Source: Streptomyces luteogriseus (GTDB taxonomy: Bacteria > Actinomycetota > Actinomycetes > Streptomycetales > Streptomycetaceae). Taken from it: a stretch of DNA of 64,000 bases. A program made the position numbers and the translations under genes. Location: positions 5,084,001 through 5,148,000 of the forward strand of contig NZ_JACHMS010000001.1 in NCBI RefSeq assembly GCF_014205055.1. The letters are read 5' to 3'. Positions 1 to 7,854 of the stretch are shown in pieces. A model generated the notes under the pieces. It saw nothing but the letters and a program-made list of their open reading frames with translations. It did no database searches and was not told where the DNA came from. Positions within the stretch are counted from its first letter, which is position 1. Every line of letters begins with the position of its first letter.

Positions 1-780
1 CCGCTTGACCGCCTTCTCGGCCGCCGCCTGCGCGCTCGGGCTGATCGTGGTGGTGAGCTTGCCCGGCCTGCCCTTGGCCAGGGTGAGCAGCGGGGTGTCG
101 GGAGAGCCGTCACCCTCGTGCCGGATGACGAGCTCGATGCCCGGGCTGCCGCCGGCCTTCTCGCCGTACTTGTCGCGCAGGGCGTCCAGGACCGGGCCGA
201 GGGAGGGGTACTTCTCCTTCGTCAGCTCGGTGCCGTCGCGGCCCACGGCCTCGATGGGCGGGGTGGCCGACCGCTCGGTGACGAGGGTGTCGTTCTTCTT
301 CAGCTCGGGATGCACGACGGAGGGCTGCCAGTCGACCAGCGCCCGCCCCGTGGTCAGCCCGCGCACGACCTTCAGCTCGCTCTTGTAGCTCAGCGGCTCG
401 GACTTCCCGCCGTAGGCCACCTTCGCCTTCACCGTGTACGGCACGGTGGTGCCCCGGGCGGCGCCGGGCGTGATCTTCACGTCGGTGATGTGCGCGTCGT
501 CGGCGAAGGCGCCGAGCAGCTGCTCGGCGGCCGCGTCGTTGTTCGTGTACGACGCCGCCTCCGCGGTCGCTCCCGTCCGCCAGGCCGCGAAGAACCTGGC
601 GGTGGTCTCCTCGACCTCGTCCTTGTCGGGCGCCCCCGTCCTCTTCCCGGAGGCGACCCCGCCGGTGCCGCCCCCGTCACCGTTCAGCGCGTTGACGACG
701 TTGTAGGTGCCGTACCCGGCCCCACCCACCATCACCGCGAACACGCCGCCTATGACGGCGGCTTTGACCCCCTTGCCCAT
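1..780 (-). CDS. Penicillin-binding protein, N-terminal part (C-terminus beyond window)
   Basis: The frame is open from the ATG at 780 to the window edge (260 codons), so the C-terminal transpeptidase part is missing here. A hydrophobic anchor lies at about residues 6-30 (KAAVIGGVFAVMVGGAGYGT). It is followed by an NTF2-like region of the MecA_N type (EVEETTARFFAAWRTG ... TDVKITPGAARGTTVPYTV) and the start of a PBP dimerisation domain (RSATPPIEAVGRDGTELTKE). Such proteins are anchored class B penicillin-binding proteins that cross-link peptidoglycan outside the membrane. A strong Shine-Dalgarno (GGGGAGGGG) precedes the ATG. The gene lies 132 bp downstream of pmt in the same direction. The family call rests on the N-terminal domains, since no SxxK catalytic motif lies inside the window. 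Confidence 0.8.
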   Translation of the reverse strand, partial: MGKGVKAAVIGGVFAVMVGGAGYGTYNVVNALNGDGGGTGGVASGKRTGAPDKDEVEETTARFFAAWRTGATAEAASYTNNDAAAEQLLGAFADDAHITDVKITPGAARGTTVPYTVKAKVAYGGKSEPLSYKSELKVVRGLTTGRALVDWQPSVVHPELKKNDTLVTERSATPPIEAVGRDGTELTKEKYPSLGPVLDALRDKYGEKAGGSPGIELVIRHEGDGSPDTPLLTLAKGRPGKLTTTISPSAQAAAEKAVKR

Positions 781-912
781 CGGTACGTCCCCTCCCCGTT
801 GAGCCCCCCGCGCGCTTCCTTTGAACGCGTTCAGAAAGCTCGATCCCGGGAGCACTCTATGCGCAAGCGGTTACCACGGGGGCGGGCGTTTCGATTTTTG
901 ACCGAAGGCCGG

Positions 913-2661
913 TCAGACCCAGGTGTCCAGCCACATCCGCGACCGCCAGTCGTCGATCGGGATGGCCTGGCCCGTGTACAGCGGCCAGAAATAGATGAAG
1001 TTCCAGGTGATCAGCAGGACCAGGACGCCCGCGGCCGTGGCGCCCGCGACGCGGCGGGTGTCGGTGGAGCGGGGTGGGCCGATGATCGCGCCGAGGAGCA
1101 TCGCCACCGCCAGGCACAGGAACGGCAGGAAGACGACGGCGTAGAAGAAGAAGATCGTGCGCTCCTGGTACATGAACCAGGGGAGGTAGCCGGCCGCGAT
1201 GCCGCAGGCGATGGCGCCCGCGCGCCAGTCGCGGCGGAAGAACCAGCGCCACAGCACGTAGAGGACCGCGAAGCAGGCGACCCACCACAGCAGCGGCGTG
1301 CCGAGGGCGAGGACCTCCCGGGCGCACTTCTCGCCCGCGTCGGCGGGGCAGCCGTCCTTGCCGGGTGCCGGGGACTCGTAGAAGTACGACACCGGGCGGC
1401 CGAGGACCAGCCAGCTCCACGGGTTGGACTGGTACGTGTGCGGCGAGGACAGCCCGACATGGAACTCGTACACCTGGTGCTCGTAGTGCCACAGGCTGCG
1501 CAGCCAGTCGGGCAGGAAGGACCAGGTGCCGCCCTTGCCGCTGGTCGCGGCCCAGTTGCGGAAGTAGCCGCCGGAGCCGTTCGTCGCGGAGAGGATCCAG
1601 CCGGTCCAGGACAGGACGTAGGTGAGCAGGGCGACCGGGACCGTGGCGAGGAACGCGAGGCCCGTGTCGCGCTTGAGGACCGCCCCGTACGGGTGACGGG
1701 CGCCGGCGACCCGGCGCGAACCGACGTCCCACAACACCGCCATCAGGCAGAACGCGGCCAGGATGTAGAGGCCGTTCCACTTCGTGCCGATGGCCAGGCC
1801 CAGCATCAGGCCCGCCGCCCAGCGCCAGGGGCGCCACCCCAGGCGGGCCGTCTCCGCCGCGTGCCGGTCGGGCCGGGCCCGGCCGTCCTCGTCCAGCGGC
1901 AGCGCGGCGGCGAGCTTCTCGCGGGCCCTGTCCCGGTCGACCAGCAGACAACCGAACGCGGCCAGCACGAAGAACATCAGCACGCTGTCGAGCAGCGCCG
2001 TGCGGCTCATCACGAAGTGCAGCCCGTCCACCGCCATCAGCGCGCCCGCGAGACACCCCAGGAAGGTGGAGCGGAACAGGCGCCGGCCGATCCGGCACAG
2101 CAGCAGCACCGACAGCGTGCCGAGCAGCGCCGTCATGAACCGCCAGCCGAAGGGGTCGAACCCGAACATCAGCTCGCCGAGCCCGATGACGTACTTGCCG
2201 ACCGGCGGGTGCACCACGTACGCCGCGTCGGTCGGAAGCGTGACGTTCCCGCCCGAGGACAGGACCAGGTCGTTGGCGTTCTTGTCCCAGTTGAGCTCGA
2301 ACCCGCGGTGGACCAGCGCCCACGCGTCCTTCGCGTAATACGTCTCGTCGAATATCACCGCCCTGGGGCTGCCCAGGTTCCAGAACCGCAGCACCCCCGC
2401 CAGCAGCGTGACCAGCAGCGGGCCGATCCAGCCCGACCAGCGCACCAGCCGGCCCGCGAGCTTGTGCGGGACGCCGAGCGCCGCCCACAGGCGCGGGGAG
2501 GGCTCGGTGTACGGCGGCACCAGGCGGTCACGGACGTCACGGGCGTCGCTTCTGGGCTGCCCCTGGTAGCCGAAGCGGCGCAGCCGCTGCTGCCAGGACG
2601 GTCGCTGGTCGAGCGGCGCCTGGCCCTGCCGGGTGTCCGTGGAGGACGCGGTACTGGTCAC
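913..2661 (-). CDS. pmt: Dolichyl-phosphate-mannose protein mannosyltransferase (GT39)
   Basis: Product of 582 residues. It resembles the actinobacterial Pmt that moves mannose from polyprenyl-phosphate-mannose to Ser/Thr of proteins exported by Sec. The family's acidic DE pair is visible near residue 105 (FDETYYAKDAW), in the first extracellular loop after the first membrane helix. Many hydrophobic helices follow, with conserved patches such as VHPPVGKYVIG and PYGWR-like FGWRFMTALLG. The GTG start at 2661 was chosen because an upstream TACGAT hexamer leaves only about 6 nt to the GTG, the usual leaderless layout in Streptomyces. The gene is divergent from rsmI, as in other actinobacteria. 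Confidence 0.9.
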   Translation of the reverse strand: MTSTASSTDTRQGQAPLDQRPSWQQRLRRFGYQGQPRSDARDVRDRLVPPYTEPSPRLWAALGVPHKLAGRLVRWSGWIGPLLVTLLAGVLRFWNLGSPRAVIFDETYYAKDAWALVHRGFELNWDKNANDLVLSSGGNVTLPTDAAYVVHPPVGKYVIGLGELMFGFDPFGWRFMTALLGTLSVLLLCRIGRRLFRSTFLGCLAGALMAVDGLHFVMSRTALLDSVLMFFVLAAFGCLLVDRDRAREKLAAALPLDEDGRARPDRHAAETARLGWRPWRWAAGLMLGLAIGTKWNGLYILAAFCLMAVLWDVGSRRVAGARHPYGAVLKRDTGLAFLATVPVALLTYVLSWTGWILSATNGSGGYFRNWAATSGKGGTWSFLPDWLRSLWHYEHQVYEFHVGLSSPHTYQSNPWSWLVLGRPVSYFYESPAPGKDGCPADAGEKCAREVLALGTPLLWWVACFAVLYVLWRWFFRRDWRAGAIACGIAAGYLPWFMYQERTIFFFYAVVFLPFLCLAVAMLLGAIIGPPRSTDTRRVAGATAAGVLVLLITWNFIYFWPLYTGQAIPIDDWRSRMWLDTWV

Positions 2662-2685
2662 CGCGCCATCGTAGGGAACCGTTCT
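2662..2685 (-). promoter_or_regulatory. Leaderless -10 element of pmt
   Basis: Reading the minus strand, TACGAT is followed by six bases and then the GTG of pmt, which places the expected transcription start on or next to the start codon. No good -35 hexamer is visible. Inference from sequence pattern only. Confidence 0.4.
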
Positions 2686-2713
2686 GTGTGAGTCCCGTGC
2701 ATGGCCGGTATGC

Positions 2714-2765
2714 GTCCGCATCCTCCGCCCCTGGGAGGAGTCCGCACCCTCCGCCCCTGGGAGGA
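2714..2765 (+). repeat. 26-bp tandem duplication carrying a duplicated Shine-Dalgarno before rsmI
   Basis: Two adjacent 26-bp units (2714-2739 and 2740-2765) differ at one base. Each ends in CCCCTGGGAGGA, so the ribosome-binding site of rsmI is present twice. Only the second copy lies at working distance from the GTG at 2773. Confidence 0.85.
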
Positions 2766-2772
2766 TGGGGGC

Positions 2773-3621
2773 GTGATCGGAACCCTCGTACTCGCAGGCA
2801 CCCCCATCGGCGACATCGCGGACGCCCCGCCCCGGCTCGCCGAGGAACTGGCCGGAGCCGATGTGATCGCCGCCGAGGACACGCGGCGGCTGCGCCGGCT
2901 GACCCAGGCGCTCGGCGTCACGCCCAAGGGCCGGGTGGTGTCGTACTTCGAGGGCAACGAGTCCGCCCGGACGCCGGAGCTGGTCGAGGAGCTCGTGGGC
3001 GGGGCGCGGGTGCTGCTCGTCACGGACGCGGGGATGCCGTCCGTGTCCGACCCGGGGTACCGGCTGGTAGCCGCCGCGGTCGAGCGGGAGGTGCGGGTCA
3101 CCGCCGTGCCCGGGCCGTCCGCGGTGCTCACCGCGCTCGCGCTGTCCGGGCTGCCCGTCGACCGGTTCTGCTTCGAGGGGTTCCTGCCGCGCAAGGCGGG
3201 GGAGCGGCTGGGGCGGTTGCGGGAGGTCGCGGGCGAGCGGCGCACGCTCGTCTACTTCGAGGCTCCCCACCGGCTCGACGACACGCTGTCGGCGATGGCC
3301 GAGGTGTTCGGGGCGGAGCGACGGGCCGCGGTCTGCCGGGAGCTGACCAAGACGTACGAGGAGGTCCGGCGGGGCGGGCTCGGGGAGCTGGCCGAGTGGG
3401 CCGCCGAGGGCGTGCGCGGGGAGATCACCGTCGTCGTGGAGGGCGCGCCGGAGAAGGGGGCCGAGGAGGTCGGGCCGGAGGAGCTGGTGCGGCGGGTGAG
3501 GGTGCGGGAGGAAGCGGGGGAGCGGCGCAAGGAGGCGATCGCCGCGGTGGCGGTGGAGGCCGGGGTGCCGAAGAGGGTTGTCTTCGATGCCGTGGTCGCT
3601 GCGAAGAACTCGGCGGGGTGA
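2773..3621 (+). CDS. rsmI: 16S rRNA (cytidine-1402-2'-O)-methyltransferase
   Basis: Product of 282 residues, a tetrapyrrole-methylase-fold enzyme that 2'-O-methylates C1402 in the ribosomal P site using S-adenosylmethionine. Diagnostic stretches are GTLVLAGTPIGDIADAPPR at the N-terminus, the AAEDTRRLRRL motif, LVTDAGMPSVSDPGYRLV, and AVPGPSAVLTALALSGL. The GTG at 2773 (VIGTLVLAG) was preferred over the upstream ATG at 2701 because the family begins there and GGGAGG sits 8 nt before it; the upstream ATG would translate through the 26-bp duplication. The C-terminus is charged. It is divergent from pmt. Confidence 0.92.
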   Translation: MIGTLVLAGTPIGDIADAPPRLAEELAGADVIAAEDTRRLRRLTQALGVTPKGRVVSYFEGNESARTPELVEELVGGARVLLVTDAGMPSVSDPGYRLVAAAVEREVRVTAVPGPSAVLTALALSGLPVDRFCFEGFLPRKAGERLGRLREVAGERRTLVYFEAPHRLDDTLSAMAEVFGAERRAAVCRELTKTYEEVRRGGLGELAEWAAEGVRGEITVVVEGAPEKGAEEVGPEELVRRVRVREEAGERRKEAIAAVAVEAGVPKRVVFDAVVAAKNSAG

Positions 3622-3897
3622 CCCGGGGGGGCTCCGGGTGGTTCGCGGGGGGCGGGTCGTGTGTGGTTGATCGCGCAGTTCCTCGCGCTCCCGGACAGGT
3701 AGCCCCTGTCTGAGCAGGGCGCATGTCGTTTGAGCGTGCGCCCCATGGGTGGGCAAAGCGCAAGGGGCGCAGGGGCAAGGGAAGCCCAAATCGGGGCCAA
3801 CAGTCGACAGGTCTGCTGCCATCGGTCCGGCCGAGGAGTCCACTGGGTCGCGGGGACGGAATCGTCCTCACGCCACAGCGGACCAACAGGAGCTGGC
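3622..3897. other. Intergenic stretch with a degenerate Streptomyces intergenic repeat
   Basis: About 275 bp without a convincing gene. The phrase TTGATCGCGCAGTTCC near 3668-3683 and the following CGCGCTCC resemble a short element scattered in Streptomyces intergenic DNA. Around 3720-3775 there are GC-rich partial inverted repeats. No clear promoter was assigned. Confidence 0.35.
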
Positions 3898-4326
3898 ATG
3901 AGTGAGATCGCAGGGCAGACCGGGCTCCGCGCCGGTGCGACCGCAGTCGTCAACGAGTCCTACTCCTTCGCCTGCATGAGGTGCGGGCACGGCTGGGAGC
4001 AGTCGTACGAGATAGAGCACCACACGGACGCCGCGGGTCACGAGTTCGTCCTCTACGTCGCGGACGGCAAGGTCGTGCCCTCCCCGTTGAGCAAGCCCGA
4101 GTGTCACAACTGCGACAGTCACGTCGTGCGGATCATGCGGCCCGGGCGGGTCGCCTCGGCACGTGACGCGGCGCACCGGCCGTCCCGCGTGCCACCACGC
4201 GCCGGCCCCGCGGAGGCACCCAGGGCGGACGCCGAGACCGGGGCGAGGGCCGACCGGGAGCAGCGCGAGCACCACCACTGGCACCTGTCCGACCTGCTGC
4301 ACCCCTTCCAGCGCAAGGCGAGCTGA
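3898..4326 (+). CDS. Conserved hypothetical protein with zinc-ribbon-like cysteines
   Basis: Product of 142 residues of unknown function. The N-terminal part carries CMRCGHGW and, about 45 residues on, CHNCDSH. These two CxxC knuckles are typical of a small zinc ribbon. The C-terminal half is Pro/Ala/Arg-rich, probably disordered, and ends in a His-rich stretch (REHHHWHLSDLLHPF). The ATG at 3898 follows AGGAGCTGGC, a good ribosome-binding site. It is followed by a terminator hairpin and tatD. It could be a nucleic-acid or protein binding adaptor; the sequence does not say which. Confidence 0.75.
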   Translation: MSEIAGQTGLRAGATAVVNESYSFACMRCGHGWEQSYEIEHHTDAAGHEFVLYVADGKVVPSPLSKPECHNCDSHVVRIMRPGRVASARDAAHRPSRVPPRAGPAEAPRADAETGARADREQREHHHWHLSDLLHPFQRKAS

Positions 4327-4347
4327 CCCGTCCGGCTTCCCTTGTCG

Positions 4348-4383
4348 ACGCCCTCCCCGGGCCTCCTCCATCGGGGAGGGCGT
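4348..4383 (+). terminator. Hairpin terminator between the zinc-ribbon gene and tatD
   Basis: A perfect 12-bp stem (ACGCCCTCCCCG / CGGGGAGGGCGT) with a 12-nt loop, followed by GCCCCTTTCG. Confidence 0.7.
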
Positions 4384-4393
4384 GCCCCTTTCG

Positions 4394-4405
4394 TAGGATC
4401 GGGGC
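4394..4405 (+). promoter_or_regulatory. tatD: Leaderless -10 element of tatD
   Basis: TAGGAT at 4394-4399 is followed by six bases and the ATG at 4406, which fits leaderless transcription. A matching -35 is not obvious. Confidence 0.45.
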
Positions 4406-5296
4406 ATGCCTTCGAACGTCTCCGGCCGCCAGGACAAGAACGCGGCCCCGCCCCTCCCGGAGCCCCTGCGGGTGCCGGTCGCCGACTCCCACACCCACCT
4501 GGACATGCAGTCCGGCACGGTCGAGGAGGCGCTGGCGAAGGCGGCGTCGGTCGGAGTGACGACGGTCGTGCAGGTCGGCTGCGACATCAAGGGGTCGCGG
4601 TGGGCCGCGGAGACGGCGGCCGCGCACGACGCCGTCCACGCGACGGTCGCCCTGCACCCGAACGAGGCGCCCCGGATCGTGCACGGCGACCCCGACGGCT
4701 GGTCGAGGCAGGGCGCGCGCGAACCCGGCGGCCCGGCGGCCCTGGACGACGCGCTCGCCGAGATCGACCGGCTCGCCGCGTTGCCCCAGGTCAAGGGCGT
4801 CGGTGAGACCGGCCTCGACTACTTCCGCACCGGGCCCGAGGGCAAGGACGCGCAGGAGCGGTCCTTCCGCGCCCACATCGAGATCGCCAAGCGGCACGGC
4901 AAGGCCCTGGTCATCCACGACCGCGAGGCCCACGCCGACGTCCTGCGCGTGCTGAAGGAGGAGGGCGCCCCCGAGCGGACCGTCTTCCACTGCTACTCCG
5001 GCGACGCCGAGATGGCGGAAATCTGCGCGGGCGCGGGCTACTTCATGTCCTTCGCCGGCAACGTCACCTTCAAGAACGCCCAGAACCTGCGGGACGCGGT
5101 GGCGGTGGCCCCGATGGAGCTCCTCCTCGTGGAGACGGACGCGCCCTTCCTCACCCCGGCGCCCCACCGCGGGCGGCCCAACGCCCCCTACCTGGTGCCG
5201 ATCACCGTGCGGGCCATGGCCGAGGTGCGCGGCATCGACGAGGACACGCTGGCCGCGGCCCTCGGCGCGAACACGGCACGCGCGTTCGGGTACTGA
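4406..5296 (+). CDS. tatD: TatD family metal-dependent deoxyribonuclease
   Basis: Product of 296 residues, a TIM-barrel metallohydrolase with two-metal DNase activity in studied homologues. Visible metal ligands and motifs are DSHTHLD (residues about 27-33), GETGLDYFR, LVIHDREAH, HCYSGD, and VETDAPFLTPAPHRGRPN. The internal ALHPNEAPRI stretch is also typical. The gene lies immediately upstream of rpfB-rsmA-ispE, an order shared with mycobacteria. There is no leader or Shine-Dalgarno of note, consistent with the leaderless -10 just upstream. Confidence 0.92.
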   Translation: MPSNVSGRQDKNAAPPLPEPLRVPVADSHTHLDMQSGTVEEALAKAASVGVTTVVQVGCDIKGSRWAAETAAAHDAVHATVALHPNEAPRIVHGDPDGWSRQGAREPGGPAALDDALAEIDRLAALPQVKGVGETGLDYFRTGPEGKDAQERSFRAHIEIAKRHGKALVIHDREAHADVLRVLKEEGAPERTVFHCYSGDAEMAEICAGAGYFMSFAGNVTFKNAQNLRDAVAVAPMELLLVETDAPFLTPAPHRGRPNAPYLVPITVRAMAEVRGIDEDTLAAALGANTARAFGY

Positions 5297-5342
5297 CCGC
5301 TGCCGCCGACCCCGCCGCACGACTGTGCGTAGTCGCGTCGCT

Positions 5343-5371
5343 TTGGAGAGTGACGACCGCTCCGCTAGGTT
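5343..5371 (+). promoter_or_regulatory. Vegetative-type promoter of rpfB
   Basis: TTGGAG (5343-5348), a 17-bp spacer and TAGGTT (5366-5371) match the HrdB-type consensus well. Transcription would start near 5378. This excludes the in-frame GTG at 5350 as a start and supports the GTG at 5422. Confidence 0.6.
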
Positions 5372-5421
5372 CTGGGGGCCCGATCCGGACCCCTCTGGAC
5401 CCCTCCGGCCCCTGGAGCGGC

Positions 5422-6933
5422 GTGAGCAACGCGCGGTACGAGACGTACGAGACGTATGGCCCGGCCTACGCCGACCCGGTGTACGGCGGTTTCGACGGGC
5501 CACCGGCCGGTCTGCACGGCGCAGAGACGCTCGCCCACCGGACACCCGGAGCCCCCGGCGCCTACGAGGACACCTACCGGCCGGCCTACGAGGCGCCGAC
5601 CCTGCCCGCCTACGAGGCGCCGACCCTGCCGGCCCATGAGATGCCGACCCTGCCCGCCTACGAGGCGCCGACCCTGCCCGGGCTGCCCCGGCAGGGCGCT
5701 CCGGACGGCGAGCCCGCGCCCGGACTCGCGGGGTACTCCGACCCGGGCACGGGTGCGCGCGCCGGGTCGCGTGCCGCGGCGCGCAACGGCTCGCACCGCA
5801 GGTCCGCGCGCCGGCGCAAGGCGCGCTACGCCGAGCGCCCCGACAGCCCCATGCGGCGACTGCTCCCGCAGGCCCTGGTCGTCGCCTTCCTCGCCGGCGG
5901 CACCACGGCGTTCGTCGCCGAGGACAAGGCGATCGAGCTGAACGTCGACGGCGAGACCCGCACGCTGCACACCTTCGCCGACGACGTCACCGAGCTGCTG
6001 ACGGAGGAGGGCGTCGAGATCGGCGCCCACGACGTGGTGGCACCCGGGCCCGGCACGGAGATCAGCAGCGGCGACGAGGTCACCGTGCACTACGCCCGCC
6101 CCGTGCGGCTCACCCTCGACGGACACCGCCGTGAGCTGTGGACGACCGCCCACACGGTGGAGGGGGCGCTTCGGCAGCTCGGGGTGCGGCAGGAAGGCGC
6201 GTACGTGTCCACCTCACGCTCGCGGCGCATCGGGCGCGAGGGGCTGGCGCTGGACGTGCGGACCGAGCGCACGGTCACGATCATGGCGGACGGCCGCGCC
6301 CGCACCGTACGCACCAACGCGGCGACCGTACGGGAGGCCGTCGCGGAGGCCGGGATCACCCTGCACGGCCAGGACACCACCTCGGTCCCGCAGGGCAGCT
6401 TCCCGCGCGATGGGCAGACCGTGACCGTGCTGCGGATCACCGGCGGCAAGGAGGTCCGCGAGGAGCCGATCCCCTTCCAGGTGCGGCGGACGGAGGACCC
6501 GACCCTGTTCCGGGGCACGGAGGTCGTGGAGCGGGCGGGCGAGCCCGGACTGCGCCGGATCACCTTCTTCCTGCGCACGGTCAACGGCGTGCGGCAGAAG
6601 CCGCGCCGGATCAGCTCCGAGGTGGTGCGCGAGCCCCGCGCGCAGGTGGTGAAGGTCGGCACCAAGCAGCGCCCGGCCTCGGTGCGGGGCGCCGACCACC
6701 TCGACTGGCAGGGCCTCGCGGCCTGCGAATCCGGCGGCCGGCCCGACGCGGTCGACTCCTCCGGCACCTACGGCGGCCTCTACCAGTTCGACACCCGGAC
6801 CTGGCAGGCCCTCGGCGGCACCGGCCGTCCCCAGGACGCCCCGGCGGCGGAGCAGACGTACCGGGCGAAGAAGCTGTACGTGCGGCGCGGGGCCAGCCCG
6901 TGGCCGCACTGCGGGGGACGGCTGCGCGGGTAG
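5422..6933 (+). CDS. rpfB: Resuscitation-promoting factor RpfB-like, cell-wall muralytic enzyme
   Basis: Product of 503 residues. A Pro/Tyr-rich N-terminal region carries four copies of an 8-residue repeat (AYEAPTLP). An Arg-rich stretch then leads to one membrane helix (about residues 150-170). After the helix come three DUF348 modules (each like VDGETRTLHTFADDVTELLTE), a G5 domain (REEPIPFQVRR ... GLRRITFFLRTVNGV) and a C-terminal lysozyme-like Rpf domain with the catalytic Glu in LAACESGGRPDAVDSSGTYG. Such enzymes cleave peptidoglycan during exit from dormancy or spore germination. The GTG at 5422 was chosen because a promoter overlaps the earlier GTG at 5350 and GGAG lies just before 5422. 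It is first in the run rpfB-rsmA-ispE. Confidence 0.9.
   Translation: MSNARYETYETYGPAYADPVYGGFDGPPAGLHGAETLAHRTPGAPGAYEDTYRPAYEAPTLPAYEAPTLPAHEMPTLPAYEAPTLPGLPRQGAPDGEPAPGLAGYSDPGTGARAGSRAAARNGSHRRSARRRKARYAERPDSPMRRLLPQALVVAFLAGGTTAFVAEDKAIELNVDGETRTLHTFADDVTELLTEEGVEIGAHDVVAPGPGTEISSGDEVTVHYARPVRLTLDGHRRELWTTAHTVEGALRQLGVRQEGAYVSTSRSRRIGREGLALDVRTERTVTIMADGRARTVRTNAATVREAVAEAGITLHGQDTTSVPQGSFPRDGQTVTVLRITGGKEVREEPIPFQVRRTEDPTLFRGTEVVERAGEPGLRRITFFLRTVNGVRQKPRRISSEVVREPRAQVVKVGTKQRPASVRGADHLDWQGLAACESGGRPDAVDSSGTYGGLYQFDTRTWQALGGTGRPQDAPAAEQTYRAKKLYVRRGASPWPHCGGRLRG
5584..5679 (+). repeat. Four 24-bp tandem repeats inside rpfB
   Basis: Four in-frame 24-bp units (5584-5607, 5608-5631, 5632-5655, 5656-5679) encode AYEAPTLP three times and the variant AHEMPTLP once. 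They lie in the cytoplasmic tail of the protein. Confidence 0.9.
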
Positions 6934-6951
6934 GCCCCGGCGCGGCCCCCG

Positions 6952-6963
6952 TACCCTTGTCCC
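6952..6963 (+). promoter_or_regulatory. Leaderless -10 element of rsmA
   Basis: TACCCT at 6952-6957 lies six bases before the GTG at 6964, suggesting a separate leaderless start for rsmA besides read-through from rpfB. Confidence 0.4.
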
Positions 6964-7854
6964 GTGACCAGCAGCCCCACCCCCGACGCCCTTCTGGGCC
7001 CCGCCGACATCCGCGAGCTCGCGGCAGCCCTCGGCGTGCGCCCGACCAAGCAACGCGGACAGAACTTCGTGATCGACGCGAACACCGTCCGCCGTATCGT
7101 CCGCACCGCACAGGTCCGCCCCGACGACGTGGTCGTCGAGGTCGGCCCGGGCCTCGGGTCGCTCACCCTCGCGCTGCTGGAGGCCGCCGACCGGGTCACG
7201 GCGGTGGAGATCGACGACGTGCTGGCCGGCGCCCTGCCCGCGACCATCGCGGCCCGCATGCCCGAGCGCGCCGACCGGTTCGCCCTGGTCCACTCGGACG
7301 CCATGCACGTCACCGAGCTGCCGGGCCCCGCCCCGACCGCGCTGGTCGCCAACCTCCCGTACAACGTGGCCGTCCCGGTCCTGCTGCACATGCTCGACAC
7401 CTTCCCGACCATCGAGCGCACCCTCGTCATGGTCCAGGCGGAGGTCGCCGACCGGCTCGCCGCCCCGCCCGGCTCGAAGGTCTACGGCGTCCCCTCGGTC
7501 AAGGCCAACTGGCACGCCGAGGTCAAGCGCGCCGGTTCCATCGGGCGGAACGTGTTCTGGCCGGCGCCCAACGTCGACAGCGGCCTGGTCTCCCTGGTCC
7601 GCCGGAGCGAGCCGCTGAAGACGACGGCGTCCAAGCGCGAGGTGTTCGCCGTCGTCGACGCGGCGTTCGCCCAGCGCCGCAAGACGCTGCGGGCCGCCCT
7701 CTCCGGCTGGGCGGGTTCCGCCGCCGCGGCCGAGGAGGCCCTGGTCGCCGCCGGGGTCTCGCCGCAGGCCCGGGGCGAGTCGCTGACGGTGGAGGAGTTC
7801 GCGCGTATCGCCGAGCACAAGGCGACCCCTCACCAGGAGAAGGAGACCGCGTGA
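6964..7854 (+). CDS. rsmA: 16S rRNA (adenine-1518/1519-N6)-dimethyltransferase KsgA
   Basis: Product of 296 residues. It dimethylates two adjacent adenines in the 3' hairpin of 16S rRNA in late 30S assembly. Visible motifs are the N-terminal PTKQRGQNFVID signature, the SAM-binding VVVEVGPGLGSLTLAL, the VTAVEID acidic loop, and the catalytic LVANLPYNVAVPVL (NLPY). The C-terminal domain includes VFWPAPNVDSGLVSLVR and AFAQRRKTLRAALSG. The stop overlaps the GTG of ispE (GTGA), so the two genes are translationally coupled. Confidence 0.95.
   Translation: MTSSPTPDALLGPADIRELAAALGVRPTKQRGQNFVIDANTVRRIVRTAQVRPDDVVVEVGPGLGSLTLALLEAADRVTAVEIDDVLAGALPATIAARMPERADRFALVHSDAMHVTELPGPAPTALVANLPYNVAVPVLLHMLDTFPTIERTLVMVQAEVADRLAAPPGSKVYGVPSVKANWHAEVKRAGSIGRNVFWPAPNVDSGLVSLVRRSEPLKTTASKREVFAVVDAAFAQRRKTLRAALSGWAGSAAAAEEALVAAGVSPQARGESLTVEEFARIAEHKATPHQEKETA

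Noticed and set aside
118..2691. Rightward open frame of 857 codons across the PBP and pmt genes
   Set aside because: Antisense shadow caused by high GC. The opposite strand holds clear protein families, and the translated sequence is Arg/Gly/Pro-rich noise.
5297..5421. A ydaO-type (c-di-AMP) riboswitch before rpfB, as known for some rpf genes
   Set aside because: Only about 45 nt separate the predicted transcription start from the GTG at 5422, too short for this riboswitch, and no conserved core was seen.
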